Shown piece after piece: positions 35,301 through 45,781 of a stretch of 64,000 bases of DNA. Positions within the stretch are counted from its first letter, which is position 1. Each line of letters starts with the position of its first letter. Below the pieces are notes generated by a model. It worked only from the letters and a program-made list of their open reading frames with translations, had not been told where the DNA came from and did no database searches. The translations under genes and the position numbers were made by a program. Where the stretch lies: contig CP126199.1 in assembly GCA_030272155.1 (NCBI GenBank), positions 5,196,501-5,260,500 of the forward strand, given 5' to 3'. This DNA is from Tetradesmus obliquus. Its lineage: Eukaryota > Chlorophyta > Chlorophyceae > Sphaeropleales > Scenedesmaceae.

Positions 35301-37831
35301 GCCCTGCAGGCAGATGATGTGATGCACACAGATAATACAGCAGGTCAGTCACACTGTCACGCGTCATCAATGCCAGCCAGCCGCGCCTGCACAGCAGCCA
35401 CCACAGGACTGCCCTGCAGGGTGCAAGTTGGTCAGCGCAAAAACCATCATTATGTTAATGACTGCTGTGCGCTTGCCAGCCGTGCACACACCAGGCTGGC
35501 TCTGCAGGAGGCATTTGCATAGCATACACACTCTGGCACAGGTCACACGTGGTCATGCATGAGCCAGCTGCTCATGCGGCCTGGGCTTCTACCTCCTGCA
35601 CGTACCCTGCACGTGCGCGCATCGCAGCCACACAGAACTGCCCTGCATGAGAGGAGGAGTGTGCCTCCTGTCAGCACTGCTGCTGCTGCTGCTGCTGCAT
35701 GGCAACAAGACTAGCAAGCACAGCAGCCACAATACATGCCAACACAACACAGCTGCCAGCACTGCCCACCTGCAGCAGGTCTGTCAGCTCCTCGTCGCTC
35801 CACAGCAGCGGGGACTCCACCGCCTGCACGCCACGCGCACGCTGCCTGTCCAGCTCCTTGATGTATTGGTGCCAGAAGCCCTCCTTGCCCACCTGCAGTT
35901 ACAACACAGGGCATAGCGGCAGGTAATGCAGATAGGTGTGCTGCCTGTCCAGCTCCTTGATGTACTGGTGCCAGAAGCCCTCCTTGCCCACCTGCAGGGC
36001 AGGAAATAACAGAATTCTGTGTTACTTATGGGGTGTTTGATGGTAGACATGTCACATAGAAGTGCCTGTCCAGCTCTTTGATGTACCGGTGCCAGAAGCC
36101 CTCCTTGCCCACCTGCATTGAAAGTTACAGCACGGCATACTCAAGCAGTGAGTTGATAATGTACTCCAAGGGTTTTGGATTGGTGTGCTGGTCAAGCTCC
36201 TTCAGTGGTCTCTCTACAGCTTGCACGCCTTGCACAGCGTCGTACAGCAAAACACTCTCCTTCTTTTCGTACATCATGTACAGCGCCAAGCACGCCAGCT
36301 CGCTCAGCTTGCCAGCAGTCAGCATCTCCGCAAGGCCCTCCGACTCAAAGATGCGGTCCAGCGTCACCGCCAGCTTCTCAGGCACCACAGCTGTTAACAC
36401 AACGGCCGACAGTGCGCAGAACACCTAGCTGGCCAGGGGTTGCTGACACCATGCAACTGGCACTAAAGCATTATAACGCCTTGCACAACGTCATGCAGCA
36501 AAACACTCTCAACTTCTTCTCGTACATCATGTACAGCGCCAGGCATGCCAGCTCGCTCAACTTGCCAGCAGTCAGCATCTCCGCAAGGCCCTCCGACTCA
36601 AAGATGCGGTCCAGCGTCACCACCAGCTTCTCAGGCACCACAGCTGTTTACCGCGGGTGACATAGTGCAAAACACCTAGCTAGCCAGGGACTGCTACCGC
36701 CATATACGATCGGCACTAATCCATCATAACGCCTTGCGCAGCAACACACAGAGCAGGATTCACTCACCTTCTTTTCGTACATCATGTGCAGCGCAAGGCA
36801 TGCCAGCTCGCTCAGCTTGCCAGCAGTCAGCATCTCAGCCAGGCCCTCCGACTCAAAGATGCGGTCCAGCGTCACCACCAGCTTCTCAGGAACCACAGCT
36901 GCTTGAAAACAGTGACAACATGCCAAACACGATAGCTAACTGACGCCTACAACACCATAAGAAAACAGCAACCGGTCTACACCTTGCACGCCTTGCACAG
37001 CGTCACGCAGCAAAACACGCTCACCTTCTTCTCGTACATCATGTACAGCGCCAGGCATGCTAGCTCGCTCAGCTTGCCAGCAGTGAGCATCTCCGCAAGG
37101 CCCTTACTCTCAAAGATGCAGAGTGACCACCAGCTTCTCAGGAACCACAGTTGCTTGAAAACAGTGACAACATGCCAACCAGGACAGCTAGCTGACACCT
37201 GCCAACACCATAAAAAAGCAGCAACCTTTCTACAGCTTGCACGCCTTGCAAAGCTTCACACTTCACCCCATACTCACCTTCTTCTCATACATCATGTACA
37301 GCGCCAGGCATGCCAGCTCGCTCAGCTTGCCGGCAGTAAGCATCTCCGCCAGGCCCTCGGACTCAAAGATGCGGTCCAGCGTCACCACCAGCTTCTCAGG
37401 AACTGACAGCGCCACGTCACCCGCTGCAAGTGGCTGCGCAGCGACAGTCACATCCAGCGGGCGGCCTGCAGCAGCAGCAGCAGCAGCAGCAGCACTCTCA
37501 GAAATTGACAGGGCCACGTCGCCTGCTGCCAGCGGCTGCGCAGCGACAGTCACTTCAAGCGGGCAGCCTGCAGCAGCAGCAACGTGTCACATGGCACCTG
37601 GGATGCACTTGTGGGATGCGCCAGTTGTCGCAGCCTTCCCTATCATGTTCAGCGTCAAGCTGCTGTTGCTGCAAGAGTCATAGCGTCAACGCACTGTCGT
37701 CAGCTGCCCATCCTCAGCAGGCAAGCGGAGCTGCGTGCACGTCACAATTGTCAGGGGAGAAGCTGCATGTACGTCACAACTGCCCAGAAGCTGTCCGCCT
37801 CCTTGTGGGGAGGATGCTCCATTCAGGCCAG

Positions 37832-37862
<31 letters not shown>

Positions 37863-38578
37863 ACTGCCGTTGATGGACCAAACAGGCTGTCTCTGCCAGC
37901 TCCCAAAAGATACGCGCTGCAGCAGATCTGCTGTTGCCTGCTGCAGCATGGTGCAACAACACCCAACGCCGGCCGTGAACGCACAACACAACCACGCGCC
38001 CAGCTGATGCCACTGCAGAGCTGACAGCTGGCCATGCACTGCACCAAACAGGTGCCAAGACAATGCCCTAAAGACATACAGTCACAGCTCCTAGGCGCCC
38101 CTTTACTAACAGGCACACAACCGCTTGAGCAGGGAACATCATCTAGTCAGCTGCTGCTGCTCAGCCACTTGCTGGTTCTCCTGCTGCGCCAGCTGCACAT
38201 CATCCAAATGCGTCAAAGACACATATCATATAAATTGTAACAGCAGCAGCTGCTGGGGTCACCTGCTGCCTGCACCTCCAGTGTCCGCAGCTCAACCTTG
38301 TCTTGTGGTGCGCCATTATCCTTCAGCCATTTCATCAAGCTGAGCCCAGGTGCCTCAGTCTTGTGCTCTGCTGTTGCTGCAGCACACACCGGCCGCCCTC
38401 TGCGCCTGCTGCTGCTGCTGCTGCTGCTGGGGCGGGCGGTTGCTGCTGGCCTGCTGCGGCTGCATACGCGCACGCGGCGAGTGAGGGCCTGCGGAGGAGC
38501 GCAGCGTCAGACAGCAGCACAAGGCAGAGTCGCAACGCATACATGCCCTGGCTGGCTTACATCCTTTGCACCGAACAT
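32376..38578 (-). CDS. PTAC14: PTAC14/PAP7-like plastid SET-family protein
   Basis: Exons: 38578-38561, 38488-38263, 37465-37278, 35892-35770, 35202-35099, 34758-34593, 34222-34156, 33886-33729, 33514-33398, 32944-32844, 32705-32619, 32565-32376 (514 residues, phases agree). The first, 18-nt exon is inferred. The N-terminus is Arg/Ser/Ala-rich (VCSRSRPAATARPSSSSSSS), fitting a plastid transit peptide. Blocks include LMKWLKDNGAPQDKVEL, LSELACLALYMMYEKK, YIKELDRQRARG, VESPLLWSDEELTDLL, EKEYNELDGVWFMAGSLF, LARRFALVPLGPPLLSYSS and WCGPQPNSRLLLNYG. These match land-plant PTAC14, a SET-like partner of the plastid-encoded RNA polymerase. As there, the AdoMet NHS motif after RFALVP is replaced (LGPPLL), so methyltransferase activity is doubtful. 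Introns are packed with exon-edge copies. A generic Rubisco-LSMT-like SET protein is the alternative. Confidence 0.85.
34325..34395 (-). repeat. Duplicate of PTAC14-like exon 6 end
   Basis: Copy of the codons for FVLVPLGPPLLSYSSTAK and the AAG/GTGCGT donor found at 34593-34640, placed ~250 bp downstream in the next intron. (Exon 6 is 34758-34593, counting the 18-nt exon as 1.). Confidence 0.9.
34811..34892 (-). repeat. Duplicate of PTAC14-like exon 6 start
   Basis: About 80 bp copying the start of the 34758-34593 exon (YPFDIPTEAFPFVRFKQ codons, with PTEAFPF intact) plus its CTGCAG-type acceptor. Confidence 0.9.
35265..35648 (-). repeat. Four duplicates of PTAC14-like exon 5 start
   Basis: The CAG acceptor and codons SPVVAAVRARLA of the 35202-35099 exon recur near 35265-35312, 35371-35420, 35470-35512 and 35602-35648, with increasing divergence away from the parent. 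Confidence 0.85.
35938..36117 (-). repeat. Two duplicates of PTAC14-like exon 4 start
   Basis: The acceptor plus codons VGKEGFWHQYIKELDRQ from the 35892-35770 exon recur at 35938-35998 and 36062-36117. Confidence 0.92.
36256..37152 (-). repeat. Four near-complete duplicates of PTAC14-like exon 3
   Basis: The ~135-nt block encoding VPEKLVVTLDRIFESEG through YMMYEKK (parent 37278-37410) recurs at 36256-36395, 36521-36650, 36771-36903 and 37021-37152. Reading frame is open in all but the copy at 37021-37152, which has an internal deletion. The donor GT survives in the copies at 36771 and 37021 and is mutated in the other two. An AG acceptor (AGCAG/CTGTGGTTCC) is present ahead of the copy ending at 36903. 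Confidence 0.95.
37488..37575 (-). repeat. Duplicate of PTAC14-like exon 3 start
   Basis: Copy of the acceptor and codons VTVAAQPLAAGDVALS lying just upstream of the parental acceptor and separated from it by (CTG)n; it remains in frame with the parent. Confidence 0.9.
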
Positions 38579-39552
38579 TTGAAGAATATTATATAGGAAG
38601 GACGGGGGATGAGTGATGTATGCATGCTGATGTCTCAGGAGCTGCCAGCGCTACAAGGGCCAACCTGCAGCAGCTGCTGTACTGCAATACCAGACAGCAA
38701 CGTGAGTTGCCAGCAACGCAGCTGCAGTAGACATAAGGCCAAAACCATGTTGATTTAGATGCCAATGCGCCATGGAACCGCAAGCACCAGCAGGGCACGA
38801 GCACGACAGATGTTGCAAGCAAGCAGTAGTCACTGCAAGATGCAACACACGCCAGATCTGCGATCCTGCCGACAGGCAGGTTGACATAGCTTGGTTTTTG
38901 TACTCACATTGCCTTCGCACTGCCTACTGCCTGTTCGCAGCGTCCCAGAGGCCGATTGCATGTTGCAAAGTGTCAGGTGTACTGGAACACGCGTGATCTG
39001 CTGCCACTAAATGTTCCAAATGTGTTGTTTTGCACGTTTTAGGCGGTCACGAGCCGTTTCGATGACTTTGCTGCAGCACAGCAAACACCAGCTGCACGAC
39101 TTGGACTGTATAAGCACACGCCTTTCAATAACCACTGTTCTTGTTAGCTCACTGCTGCTGGCATCCTGAAAAACAACCCTCTTGCGGGTGGAGAATGTGG
39201 ATGGGCGCCAGCAAGTTCTGACATGGCACATGAACAGACCAGCAGGCGAGCTCAGCTGCTGGAGTCGAACGACTCGACACCCACAAACATTGCGGTTTTT
39301 TAATAATCATTGGTTCTGTTCCCAGGCGGTTCCCAGCGCATCTCCCAGGACATCTTTATCAGAGTTCACACTGCTGCTGCTCCCGAATCCAGGATTGAAT
39401 CGAGCACACCAGTTGCAGTCAAGTCTATACCACTTGCAACATTTTCCATGGGCACCCCTTAAGCTGTAGTGCGTCCCTGGCCGGTAGCAGGGACACCAAC
39501 AGCAACAGCATCCCAGCAACAGCAGCAGCAGCACAGCAGCAGTAGGGGCACC
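38579..39552. other. Divergent promoter region, PTAC14-like / LWD1
   Basis: About 970 bp between start codons of two divergent genes. A TATATAAT word at 38587-38594 (minus orientation) lies only ~10 nt from the inferred PTAC14 start, too near for a classical TATA box of that start. No gene seen. Confidence 0.5.
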
Positions 39553-40376
39553 ATGCGGGACTCAGATGATGGAGCTGCTGGAAGGAGGGCAGAGATATAC
39601 ACATATGAAAGCAACACGCTGGTGTATGCCATGAACTGGAGTGTGAGTCGACCTCTGGCTGCACTCCTGCAGCACTATGCAAGGATACAGCATTGTTGTG
39701 CCTGAGATACAGCATGTTGCACCTGCAGCATGTGTGCTGATGGTGCAGCAGTTGGTGCTAAGTATAGGTGCATGCACAGCAGCTGCCGCATCGCACATGC
39801 ATGCATGCAGGAGGCTAGCTGCACCATGTTGCAACATGCGAGCAGCTGATTTTCAATGATATCTAAGAGGTTGCTACCGCGTGTTGTCCAGCAGCATTTG
39901 GCAGCCGTGCCAGCAGCGAGGAAGCAGTTGTACCTGCTGACGACACGCTGATGATGGACCTCCCGCTGCTGCAGGTCCGTGCTGACAAGCGGTACCGCCT
40001 GGCAGTGGGCAGCTTCAAGGAGGACACAAACAACCAAGTGGAGATCATCCAGCGTAAGCAGGGCCTGGCTAATGCATTTACAATCAGACGAGAGGCTGGG
40101 ACATGTCCCTGGTAGCAGCAGGACAGCACAGCTCAACTGCAGCTGGCAAACACAGTGCTAGATGTACTACCTTGCTGCAGCAGCTGCAGATGCAGCGTGT
40201 TCAGACGTGAAAGCAGCAGCCACACAATGTAACAGTGCATGCTGTGTCTACACGCCCAGAGCAATCAGCAGCAGCAGCGCGCAGACCTCGTAACTTGTCA
40301 CACATCAAGCTGTCAATCTTGCTCCCCATCTCCGCTGCTGCTGATGCTGCTGCTGCCGTTACTGCTGCTGCTGCAC

Positions 40377-40428
<52 letters not shown>

Positions 40429-40430
40429 AC

Positions 40431-40469
<39 letters not shown>

Positions 40470-43400
40470 TTGCTGCTGCTGCTGGTGCTGCTGCTGCTGG
40501 CACCAGTGGATGAGGAAAACAGCCGCCTGGTGTGCGACCCTGCGCTGACCTTCCAGCATGCCTACCCGCCAACGAAGCTCATGTTCATACCAGACAAGTG
40601 AGAGCGCCAGATGAATACATGAACAGATGCATGCTGTGTTGCTGCGTGTCAGCTAGCATCACATGCACTAGGGCAACAAAGCTCATGTTGATCCCTGACA
40701 AGTGAGCGCCAGCGGATTCAATGTCATTGGATGCCAACACACACAGACTTACTGCTTGGTTGTGTGGCTGCAAGCATCAGATGCAGCGGGGCAGCAGCTG
40801 ACCAGTGATAGCACCACTGTGATCCGCTGTTTATGTTATCATGTGTGTGTCCTGCTTCACCTCGCGCCCGTTCTACCCTCCGGCGCAGCTCTTGTCAATT
40901 GTGGTTGCATGGTAATGAGCCAACGACCAGTACATATGCACATGTGCTGCGGCTGCAGGGGCTGGCGTGCGGCCTGACCTGCTGGCCACCAGCAGGATGC
41001 AGCTCTTGCCATACACTGTTACAATCGACCAAGTTTATCCACATGTGCTGCATGTGTGGCTGCAGGGCTGGCGTGCATCCTGGCCTGCTGGCGGCCAGTC
41101 GGATGCAGACCTTGCTATACATTTTGAGATTTGAGCTAACCCCTGTGCATGCGCTGTGGCTGCAGGGCTGGCGTGCGACCCGACCTGCTGGCCACCAGCG
41201 GGGATCACCTGCGCATCTGGAGCATACAGGACAGCGCGGTGGTGCTGGACCGGCTGCTGACAAATGTGTGTGGAGTGCATTTAATTTTAGAGAGTTTCAA
41301 ACTGGCAGAGAGTGCCTGGAGCATACAGGACAGCGCAGCGGTACTGGACAAGCTGCTGACTGATGTGTTTTTTCTGCATAAGATTCATCAATGGAGGGGA
41401 AGTCAGAGAATTGTTCTGAGCATTAGATAAGCTTGAAAGGGTCGTGGGCATGGTATAGAGAACGCACACACGTGCACACCTTATATGCTTGTTGTTAATA
41501 TATCACGCGCGCTGTGCTTGATGATTGTGCATGTGTGCACCTCTGCGTGCTGCTGCAGAACAAGCAGAGCGAGTTCTGTGCGCCGCTGACCTCGTTTGAC
41601 TGGAACGACGTGGACCCCAAGCGCCTCGGCACCAGCAGCATAGACACCACTTGCACCATATGGGTGAGGCGCACCAAGTTTGTGCAAAACTGCAAGTTGC
41701 AGTGACGCGCATGCTGCGTATGGTGGTCAGCAGCAGCATAGACACCACCTGCACAATATGGGTGAGACGCGCGCGCGGCTACAAGCAGCAAGTTCCACTA
41801 TGTGTATGCTATGACAGCCTGCTGTTTTGATACACGTTTTTGTGGCGGGTATGCTGTGACAGCCTGCTGCTGAGCGGCTGTTGGGCAGTTTATATTTTGC
41901 ACCGCAACTGGACGTTGAGTGCGGCGTGGTTGGCTGCTCTGAGGCCTACCATGCCTGCTGACAATGCCTCCTGCTGTCACCGGCGCCTTTTTAACACATG
42001 AACTCATGTGTGTCATCTGTGCTGCATTCTGCTGAGCAAGTCAAGACATTGAGCGCTGCGTGGTGGACATGCGGCTGATCGCGCACGACAGCGCATAGGG
42101 TGGCGCCCAACACAATTGCAGCTTGCTGCCGCCGACGCCATCTCACACATGTGTTTTGCGCATCACACTTGCTGCTTCACACGTCACAACGCGTTTGCGT
42201 CGCATCTTGCCTGTCAAACAGGACATCGAGAGCGGCGTGGTGGACACGCAGCTCATCGCACATGACACGCAAGGGGTGGCGCAGACACAACAGCTGCTGT
42301 CAATAACACATACACCTGACATAAGTTGTGTTCTTTGTATCATTTGTGCACGCAGGATATCGAGCGCGGCGTGGTGGACACGCAGCTCATTGCGCATGAC
42401 ATGGAGGTGCACGATATCGCTTGGGGCGGCGTGGGCGTGTTTGCAACAGCATCTGCAGATGGCAGCGTGCGCGTGTTCGACCTCAGGTGGGGCACCTCTT
42501 GCTGCGTGTCTTGCTGTGCAGTGAACGCCGTGTGTTTCGACCTCAGGTGCAGCATGTTGCGCTGCTGTGCTGTCTTAGGCTGACGCATGTCTTCACAGCC
42601 GTGCCGTGCCATGTCGTGTCGTGCCGAGCCTACGAGCCGTGTGGTGCCGTGCCGTGCCATGCGTCCTGGCTGGACTGGCCTCTGCTTTCTTTGGGTTGAT
42701 TGATGTGCTGCGCTGTGCTGCAGGGACAAAGAGCACTCCACCATTTTCTTTGTGGGCCCTGCTGACAATGCTTTGCACTGTGCTGTACTGCACTGTACTG
42801 CACTGTTCGGTACTGCATTGTACTGCTGCAGGGACAAGGAGCACTCCACCATCATCTTTGAGGGCCCTGCTGACGCGCCGCTGCTGCGGCTGGGCTGGAA
42901 CAAGCAGGACCCGCGATACATTGCGACGCTGGTGGCAGACAGTCCAAAGGTGCGGCTGGTTTGAATTTGTGTTGCTGGTGTGGGTCACCCATTGCTATTG
43001 AAGTGGAAAGGCAAGCCCTACACGGCTTGTTAACCAGCGTGCAAGCGTGCGCAAGCCTGCTTCAGCAAGTCAAAAGGCCTGCGGTTGAGGCGAGCAGGCC
43101 GTTGATGTCTCGCTGCATCGCTCTGCTGTTTGCAACACCGCAGTTGGTCATCCCAGGCATCACTTGCATCCATCACATGGCCTCCACTGCATTTATTGCA
43201 TCCATGGCAGTTTGATAATCACATGCATTGCATTGCTGTTCAAAGAGAGCTCTAACACATCGCCGCAGGTGGTCATTCTGGACATCCGGTACCCCACTGT
43301 GCCCATCACGCAGCTGGCGCGCCACAACGGCTGCGTGAACGCGCTGGCCTGGGCGCCACACAGCGCCAGCCACATCTGCACAGCAGGCGACGACTGCCAG

Positions 43401-44266
43401 GTGAGCTGCTGCGGCAGGGGCTGCAGGAGATGAAAAACGCCTGCAGCATGTATGTAATGAAGGCCCGGCGCGAGCAGCAGTGCTTGTGTGCCCCGGCTGT
43501 GCCTGCTTGCGCTTGTGCTGCTGACCCAGGCAACACGTGAACAAGGTGAGTGAGCAGGTGTACACACGGTCAGGCAATGTCTGATCCAAGACTCGGTGCG
43601 ATCTGGCTGGGCGCCGCACAGCGCCAGCCACATCTGCACAGCAGGCGACGACTGCCAGGTGAGCTGCTGCGGCAGGGGCGGCAGGATATTGATTGCAACA
43701 GCCTGCAGCAGTCATGGCTGCCAGATTAAGTCCATGCACTTGATGCTTGTACGCGCTGGCTGCGCTTCAGGCTGCATTGTGCTGGGTTGGTGCATTCCTC
43801 GCGTAAGGCGATTGCACAAGGCAGTCAGGCATGGACGTTGCAAGGTGCTGTCGGCTGTAGCAGGCGCTCCACTGCTCTCAATGTGTTGCTCGTACCTTCT
43901 CCTGCATTGTCAACTGCTGCTGCTGCCGCTGCTGCTGCTGTGGTGCTCATGGTGCAGGCGCTCATATGGGACTTATCACCCCTGGGGCAGTCAGCTGCAG
44001 GCGCAGCACCCAGCAGTGCAGCAGCGCCAGCAGCAGCGGCTGCAGACGGCGGCAACAACAACATAGCATCTTCTGCAGCAGCAGCTGGTGCTGCTGCAGG
44101 CGCAGTAGGTGCAGCTGGTGCTGCCGGCGGGCCTGGCAGTTACAACTTGGATCCTATTCTGGCATACAGTGGAGGCGCTGAGATAAACCAGCTGCAGTGG
44201 AGTACAGCGCAGCCAGATTGGGTGGCAGTGAGTTTTGCAAACAAGACGCAGATACTGCGGGTGTAA
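39553..44266 (+). CDS. LWD1: LWD1/TTG1/DCAF7-type WD40 protein
   Basis: Exons: 39553-39642, 39975-40053, 40507-40597, 41166-41265, 41559-41663, 42356-42486, 42832-42949, 43269-43400, 43958-44266 (384 residues, all phases agree). Diagnostic blocks in order: [133 protein letters not shown] [17 protein letters not shown], and the end [10 protein letters not shown]. The family is a seven-bladed propeller acting as a scaffold: LWD1/2 in the plant circadian clock, TTG1 with MYB-bHLH complexes, DCAF7 with DDB1 and DYRK kinases. The LWD1/DCAF7 branch fits best. The exon 9 product carries an Ala/Gly/Asn insertion before the last blade. Intron 2 ends in a long (CTG)n; introns 3-8 contain about ten exon-edge duplicates. 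Confidence 0.95.
40374..40500 (+). repeat. (CTG)n tract against the LWD1 exon 3 acceptor
   Basis: About 125 bp of CTG triplets with occasional CAC, TTG and GTG interruptions, ending only 6 bp before the CAG acceptor at 40504-40506. It creates spurious poly-Leu/Ala/Gln frames. Confidence 0.95.
40955..41107 (+). repeat. Two duplicates of LWD1 exon 4 start
   Basis: CTGCAGGG-CTGGCGTGCGGCCTGACCTG type junctions (GVRPDLLAT codons) recur at about 40955-41000 and 41062-41107, ahead of the real junction at 41166. Confidence 0.92.
41307..41370 (+). repeat. Duplicate of LWD1 exon 4 end
   Basis: Copies the codons for [15 protein letters not shown] and the downstream TGATGTG, ~90 bp after the parental exon end. 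Confidence 0.9.
41727..41770 (+). repeat. Duplicate of LWD1 exon 5 end
   Basis: AGCAGCATAGACACCACCTG and the TGG/GTGAG donor are repeated ~100 bp downstream of exon 5. Confidence 0.92.
42043..42283 (+). repeat. Two duplicates of LWD1 exon 6 start
   Basis: Codons [15 protein letters not shown] with acceptor context occur at about 42043-42100 and 42221-42283, before the parental exon at 42356; each has an AG immediately before the DIE codons (the second, ACAG, is a standard acceptor). Confidence 0.92.
42523..42770 (+). repeat. Duplicates of LWD1 exon 6 end and exon 7 start in one intron
   Basis: TTCGACCTCAGGTG (exon 6 end with donor) recurs at 42536-42549, and CTGCAGGGACAAAGAGCACT (exon 7 start with acceptor) at 42718-42768, so this single intron contains both kinds of echo. 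Confidence 0.9.
43600..43682 (+). repeat. Duplicate of LWD1 exon 8 end
   Basis: The codons [17 protein letters not shown], the CAG/GTGAGC donor and the following GCTGCGGCAGGGG are repeated from 43350-43420; about 80 bp nearly identical. Confidence 0.95.
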
Positions 44267-45781
44267 GGGCTGCTGGTGTCCCTCAGCAGCTGCCAGCGGT
44301 CCATGAACGCAAGCCAGTAGCCCAACGTCGACATGATGTTGGACACTGTGATATGACACTATGATATGACGCCGTGCATTGCTTGCTTGGAGTCCAAGTG
44401 CTTGTGCAAGCGTACAACATATCAATTATTCATGTGCAGTTGCGTCATGTAGGGTGTGCCTGGCACTCAGCACGTGATACCATGTTTGCTGACAAATGCT
44501 TTGAGCCCGGCGCGTGCCACGCGTGCAGTGCACACGGTGTGTCTGTGTTTGGAGGGTGGTTTGATGCACCCAAAGGAGCACCAGACTGGCCCACTATGTA
44601 GGGTTTGCATGTGCATACTCTACAGTGAGCAGGGGTTTGCTGCTGAAGATGCCAGCTTGCCGCAAGCACTGGCAGTGCAAGCATTCCTCAAAGCTTGTGC
44701 TTCATGGTCCAAGACATGTGAGTGAGCATCAATCATCATGTTTGATTGTGTAGATTTTCACAGCATATATTCTGCAACCATTTGCACAAAGCACCCACGG
44801 CAGACGATCAGCCATCAGATATGGTTGTGAGGGCAGGTGAGGGTCGAGGGGTTGCCACAGGGGTGATGACGCGGATTCGTCGCATATCAGCCTTTGTGCA
44901 ACCTGTAGCTGCTGTTTGATGCCGCTTCAACATGTTACTCAATTATGTACGTCTTAGTCGCTGAGCCCGCCTGGGCCAGGCAGAGCTGTAAAGTTGGGGA
45001 CTCCACCCGCACCCTAACCCCCAAACAGCTTGTACCCACGCAACCTGCCAGGGCAGGGTGAAAAAAATCTTGGCTGTCCTCTCCTAGCATGTGTGACACG
45101 GCAACACGGCCGCCCCTTTCCCCAATTGTGGCTTATGGTAACCATAATATGGTTCGCTCACTGAAGATATCACAGGGGCCAGGTACAATAACAGCTGATC
45201 CAAGACGTGTTCACGATCATATGAAACCAATCTATATCACGTTTTGCTGACAAGCCGATCAATATCTACCCTCCTAGAGCCATAGGTCAGCATTGTCACC
45301 AGTCTCGGAGTTCTCAGGTAGGCGTGGCGACCACGTTCATACAGTTGTTCAATTCAGTTCTGGTTAAAGATTGTCTGTGTCTGCGTTAGAGATGCCTTGC
45401 CATCTTGTATCACTGGCGGTCTCAGTGTCATCAATAATTGATTTCAGGACAGCAGCTAGCGATGCCCTGTGATAGATTATAGTCACTATGCTGCTGCCCT
45501 ATCGTGTTGTTGAAGTCTTGCTTGCCATGGGTGGCGACATGAGAAATTCGTCGAAACGATTGAACGCTGCTCCAGTCGACACCATGCAGCAACGCAATGC
45601 AAGACCAGCTATCAGAGTCGTGAGTAGAATACCTATTGAATCCGCATGCACTCGTGGATTTTCGACAAATTTTCAAGGATGTTTCGTAGCGTCATCCTCA
45701 CAGGCCGTTCATGGCGAACACTCGGCACCTTTTTGCGTTGCAGGACTCGCCACGTTGGATATCGTGATTAAACGCTTCATC
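44267..45781. other. Intergenic region, LWD1 to RCC1-sushi gene
   Basis: No gene recognised. The reading frame of the next gene is open upstream of its chosen start (back to an ATG at 45488), but that extension has no recognisable content and would bury the signal peptide. Confidence 0.45.

Noticed and set aside
36125-36424. A separate ~100-residue gene resembling PTAC14
   Set aside because: It is one of four intronic copies of PTAC14-like exon 3; its donor is mutated.
40235-40601. Poly-Leu / poly-Ala / poly-Gln proteins on both strands
   Set aside because: Translations of a (CTG)n intronic repeat; only the 40507-40597 exon is supported.
45488-45781. Upstream in-frame ATG extending the RCC1-sushi protein by 98 residues
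   Set aside because: Extension has no conserved content and would remove the N-terminal position of a good signal peptide.
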